23,111 nt of DNA from an archaeon (lineage in GTDB: Archaea > Asgardarchaeota > Hermodarchaeia > Hermodarchaeales > Hermodarchaeaceae). The notes beneath the pieces are model-generated. The model was not told where the DNA came from, did not search any database, and saw only the letters and a list, made by a program, of their open reading frames with translations. The translations under genes were made by a program, and so were the position numbers. Within the stretch, counting starts at the first letter, position 1; the number at the start of each line of letters is the position of its first letter. The stretch is taken from assembly GCA_016550415.1 (NCBI GenBank), contig JABXGU010000145.1:1-23111 (forward strand). The letters are read 5' to 3'. Below are positions 20,630 to 23,111 of the stretch, piece after piece.

Positions 20630-22614
20630 TTTTCAGGCATCTCCACATTGGCCAAAAGGCCTTCAATTTGAGCAAAGATTTGTTTGTCTCGAAAGTGTCG
20701 GAGCTGAATGGCTTCAGCCGGACACTCAACTACACATATGCCACAGCCCTTGCAGGCAACCTCGATAACTTTGGCGACACCAGCGTCCATTTTGATGGCA
20801 CCATAGGGACAAACTCCGAAGCAATTAGCGCAACCGATGCAAAGTGTTTCATCTATTATTGCTTTGGCTAGGTCAACTTCTACTTCGCCTTTACTCATAG
20901 GTATGGCTGCATGGGAAGCAGCTGCTGCACCCATGAAGGAAGATTCAGCGATATCACGAGGTGCACTGCAGGTACCTGCCAAGTATATCCCATCAGTGGT
21001 TGTATCAACAGGAGCTAGTTTCATATGATATTCTCTGAAGAATCCAGCAAGGTCAACTTCAAGATTAAGAGTGTGCGCAAGTTCTTTGGCGCCTTTGCTG
21101 GGTATCATTGCTTCTGAAAGAACTAATAGATCTACCATGATGGTTTCTGTTTTGCCGCTCTTATGTTCAGCTTTAAGTGTCAAATTATGGTTACTGCCTT
21201 CAGTAACGTCAGTGACGTCAGCCCTATGAAATTGGACACCGAGTTTCTGGGCTCTCAGGTAGTAACTTTCATAGCTCTTGCCCTGCAATCGAATATCTTT
21301 GTAGAATACGTGGACATCAGTATCGGGCCAATTCTCTTTGATGAAGACTGCGTGTTTCATGGCGACTTGGCAACAGACGCGGGAACAATGAGAATAGTAT
21401 TCAGGGTCGCGACTACCAACACATTGGATCATTCCTACACTTTTGGGTAATTGCTTATCAGAAATGCGTTGAAGTTGTCCATTGGTTGGACCTAGGGGAT
21501 CAAGCATTCGAGCCAAGAGAAATTGATTGGTTACATTGGGATATTCTCCGGCACCATACATTCCCTTTGGCTCGAACACATCGAAGCCAGATGCTACAAT
21601 TACAGTTCCAACGGTTATTTCTGTGTCCTTTGGTTCTTCATCAAGATGGATTGCATTAACTGGACAGACTTTAACACATTTTCCGCATTTAGAGCATACA
21701 TCAAAATCAATAACAGGAGAACGTGGCACTGCTTGAGGGAATGGAATATAAACAGCATTTCGGTTACTCAAGCCAAAGTCTAGCTCATTGGGGACCTCCA
21801 CTGGGCAATTTTCCATACAGAGTCCACAGAGAGTGCATGCAGAAACATCGACACCACGAGGTTTAGAATGCAACGTAGCTTGAAAATTACCAATGTAACC
21901 ACTAAATTTAGTGACTTCTGTCTGAGTATAAATGTGGACATTGGGCTCATTGAGCAGAAATCGCTTAGAGAGACATTTACGAACCGTTTCACCATGTCTT
22001 GGTGGAACACATACGCCACAACTGTCAGTCATAAAAACAAAGCCCAGTTGAGCAGCTTTTCCCCCTAATGCAGGACTTTTCTCGACAAGATAAACTTCAA
22101 AACCATTATCCGCCAGTAATGTGGCGGCTTGAATACCAGCAATACCTGCACCAATAACCATACAAACTGGTGGCACTTTCTGAGTAGTTGTTCCTATGGA
22201 TTCCAACTGTGCAGCTCTAAAGACAGAAGCACGCACCAAATCCTTGGCCTTCTGCGTTGCATAGGCATATTGGTCCTTCTGTTTCATGTGTGCCCATGAA
22301 ACCTGCTCACGAATATTTGTCATTTCAAAAAAGAAGGGATTGATTCCAGCCTCAGCGACTGTGCGACGAAAAGTGGGTTCATGGAGTTTGGGACTACAAG
22401 AAGCAACAATGACACGATTTAATTTGTGCTTCTTTATGTGCCCTTTGATAATGTTCTGCCCTTCTTCAGAGCAAGTAAATAGTTGCCATCCTGCATAAGC
22501 AACATGGGGTAGAGTGCTTGCGTATTGAGCAACTGCAGGGACATCAACCACTTTGGCTATGTTTGTCCCACATTTACAAACAAATACACCGATTCGTGGC
22601 TCTTCTTTTGTCAT
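20626..22614 (-). CDS. hdrA: HdrA-type flavin oxidoreductase subunit (heterodisulfide reductase A)
   Basis: HdrA carries FAD and several [4Fe-4S] clusters; in MvhADG-HdrABC it bifurcates electrons from H2 to ferredoxin and to a disulfide. The 662-residue product has an N-terminal Cys cluster (Cys13, Cys15, Cys48, Cys73) and the FAD Rossmann motif GAGIAG (155-160). Two ferredoxin motifs follow at Cys260-270 and Cys307-317, then the HdrA signature CVGSRDPEYYSHCSRVCC (398-415), a C-terminal GTCSAPRDI flavin segment, and two more ferredoxin motifs at Cys592-602 and Cys621-631. The frame continues upstream to TTG 22701, but ATG 22614 has GGAGG 11 bases upstream and matches the family start GVFVCKCG. 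HdrB and HdrC are not in the window. It starts 7 bases after the preceding gene's stop and overlaps mvhD by 4 bases. Confidence 0.95.
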   Translation of the reverse strand: MTKEEPRIGVFVCKCGTNIAKVVDVPAVAQYASTLPHVAYAGWQLFTCSEEGQNIIKGHIKKHKLNRVIVASCSPKLHEPTFRRTVAEAGINPFFFEMTNIREQVSWAHMKQKDQYAYATQKAKDLVRASVFRAAQLESIGTTTQKVPPVCMVIGAGIAGIQAATLLADNGFEVYLVEKSPALGGKAAQLGFVFMTDSCGVCVPPRHGETVRKCLSKRFLLNEPNVHIYTQTEVTKFSGYIGNFQATLHSKPRGVDVSACTLCGLCMENCPVEVPNELDFGLSNRNAVYIPFPQAVPRSPVIDFDVCSKCGKCVKVCPVNAIHLDEEPKDTEITVGTVIVASGFDVFEPKGMYGAGEYPNVTNQFLLARMLDPLGPTNGQLQRISDKQLPKSVGMIQCVGSRDPEYYSHCSRVCCQVAMKHAVFIKENWPDTDVHVFYKDIRLQGKSYESYYLRAQKLGVQFHRADVTDVTEGSNHNLTLKAEHKSGKTETIMVDLLVLSEAMIPSKGAKELAHTLNLEVDLAGFFREYHMKLAPVDTTTDGIYLAGTCSAPRDIAESSFMGAAAASHAAIPMSKGEVEVDLAKAIIDETLCIGCANCFGVCPYGAIKMDAGVAKVIEVACKGCGICVVECPAEAIQLRHFRDKQIFAQIEGLLANVEMPEK

Positions 22615-22621
22615 TTTTTTA

Positions 22622-23111
22622 CTAGCCTCCATTATTTGCCTTTTTGATTGCTGTAACAGCTTGGTTTGCAGCTTCAGCAAATTCCCTTGCGTCTCGTCCA
22701 ATCATATGGACAACTTGTACCTGTTCTGGGAAACCACCAGATTGGCTGAAAAGTGAACTTACTACTTTTGCTCGAGCATTTGCCATTTGAGCTCCTCGTC
22801 CATAATGACATAATTTGGAGTCGCAAGCAAAGAGAATAACACCCTTTGCGCCTGCTTTGAGTGTTTGTAATATTTGTTGTGAGGAGATGCTTCCAGTGCA
22901 TGGAACCTCCAAGATGTGAAGATTTGCAGGATACTGGAGTCGTTCTTCACCTGCTTCATCAATTGCTCTATAACAGCACTCCTGACAGGCGAACCCTACA
23001 ATGATTGATTCAGGACCCTCAACACTATTGCTGAGGAGACCATTAACTGACGCTGTTATTAAATCAGGATTTGTGTTGATTGGACCAATTGCGCCAACAG
23101 GACATACTGAC
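22622..23111 (-). CDS. Ferredoxin-MvhD fusion protein, or C-terminus of a second HdrA-MvhD protein (5' end outside window)
   Basis: Reading the minus strand from the right edge gives 163 residues ending at a TAG. The first residues, CPVGAI, are the end of a [4Fe-4S] ferredoxin motif. After a linker comes an MvhD-type domain with the same Cys pattern as the downstream mvhD: GFACQECCYRAID, EVPCTGSIS and FACDSKLCHYGRGAQ. This arrangement fits either a small ferredoxin-MvhD protein or the tail of a longer HdrA-MvhD fusion, in which MvhD is known to be joined to HdrA; the window cannot tell them apart. The next gene, hdrA, starts 7 bases later with its Shine-Dalgarno inside this gene. So the operon carries two MvhD-like domains, suggesting two electron entries or exits at HdrA. 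No start codon is visible. Confidence 0.85.
   Translation of the reverse strand, partial: SVCPVGAIGPINTNPDLITASVNGLLSNSVEGPESIIVGFACQECCYRAIDEAGEERLQYPANLHILEVPCTGSISSQQILQTLKAGAKGVILFACDSKLCHYGRGAQMANARAKVVSSLFSQSGGFPEQVQVVHMIGRDAREFAEAANQAVTAIKKANNGG
22626..22630 (-). promoter_or_regulatory. Shine-Dalgarno GGAGG deciding the hdrA start at 22614
   Basis: The complement of 22626-22630 reads GGAGG, eleven bases before ATG 22614 and within the last codons of the upstream gene. This supports ATG 22614 over the longer frame that begins at TTG 22701 (22632 is another unsupported ATG). Confidence 0.55.

Noticed and set aside
22615..22701. Upstream extension of hdrA to a TTG
   Set aside because: It overlaps the preceding gene in another frame, and the GGAGG favours ATG 22614.
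1..23111. tRNA, rRNA, CRISPR or insertion sequence
   Set aside because: Gaps were read for cloverleaf, direct-repeat and transposase patterns and none was convincing; a tRNAscan or repeat search was not possible here.

Overview
The window is archaeal. Evidence includes tetrahydromethanopterin-linked C1 genes (ftr, fwdC, mch), the zinc-binding aspartate carbamoyltransferase regulatory chain PyrI, the archaeal DNA-repair protein NreA, and a MvhADG-type [NiFe] hydrogenase next to an HdrA flavoprotein. Genes are tightly packed, often with 4-nt overlaps, base composition is moderately A+T-rich, and TTG starts behind good Shine-Dalgarno (SD) sequences occur. No methyl-CoM reductase gene is visible. 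The set suits a non-methanogenic archaeon with the archaeal Wood-Ljungdahl methyl branch (for example a Bathyarchaeia- or Asgard-like lineage), but a methanogen is not excluded and the lineage is inference.

Layout. (1) 1-2877: ftr, cut by the left edge and on the minus strand, faces a fwdC-mch pair on the plus strand. These are the first three activities of formyl-methanofuran handling. (2) 2956-3763: two tandem paralogous small proteins of unknown function. (3) 4029-12144: a nearly complete de novo pyrimidine cluster. pyrB-pyrI-pyrFE runs rightward and converges on a leftward pyrD-pyrC-pyrK set, with pyrG (CTP synthase) divergent from pyrD. PyrF and PyrE are one polypeptide in decarboxylase-first order. 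Carbamoyl-phosphate synthase and UMP kinase are absent. (4) 12189-13909: a purine-type phosphoribosyltransferase and a ThyA-family thymidylate synthase. (5) 14042-16870: nreA, a ferritin-like protein and a SplB-like radical SAM protein. (6) 16897-17738: a small winged-helix-like protein and a TPR-like helical protein, both unrecognised. (7) 17839-23111, all minus strand: a ferredoxin-MvhD fusion (cut by the right edge), then hdrA, mvhD, mvhG and mvhA in one overlapping operon.

Functionally, the left end moves the formyl group from methanofuran to H4MPT and on to methenyl-H4MPT. The right end would oxidise H2 and pass electrons through MvhD to flavin-containing HdrA, which in known systems bifurcates electrons to a disulfide and to ferredoxin; reduced ferredoxin drives CO2 reduction at the Fwd enzyme. 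The two ends are therefore likely metabolically linked. The middle supplies UMP, CTP and dTMP. I found no mobile element, CRISPR array, tRNA or rRNA. No intergenic gap exceeds 300 bases; the longest is 12789-13072.
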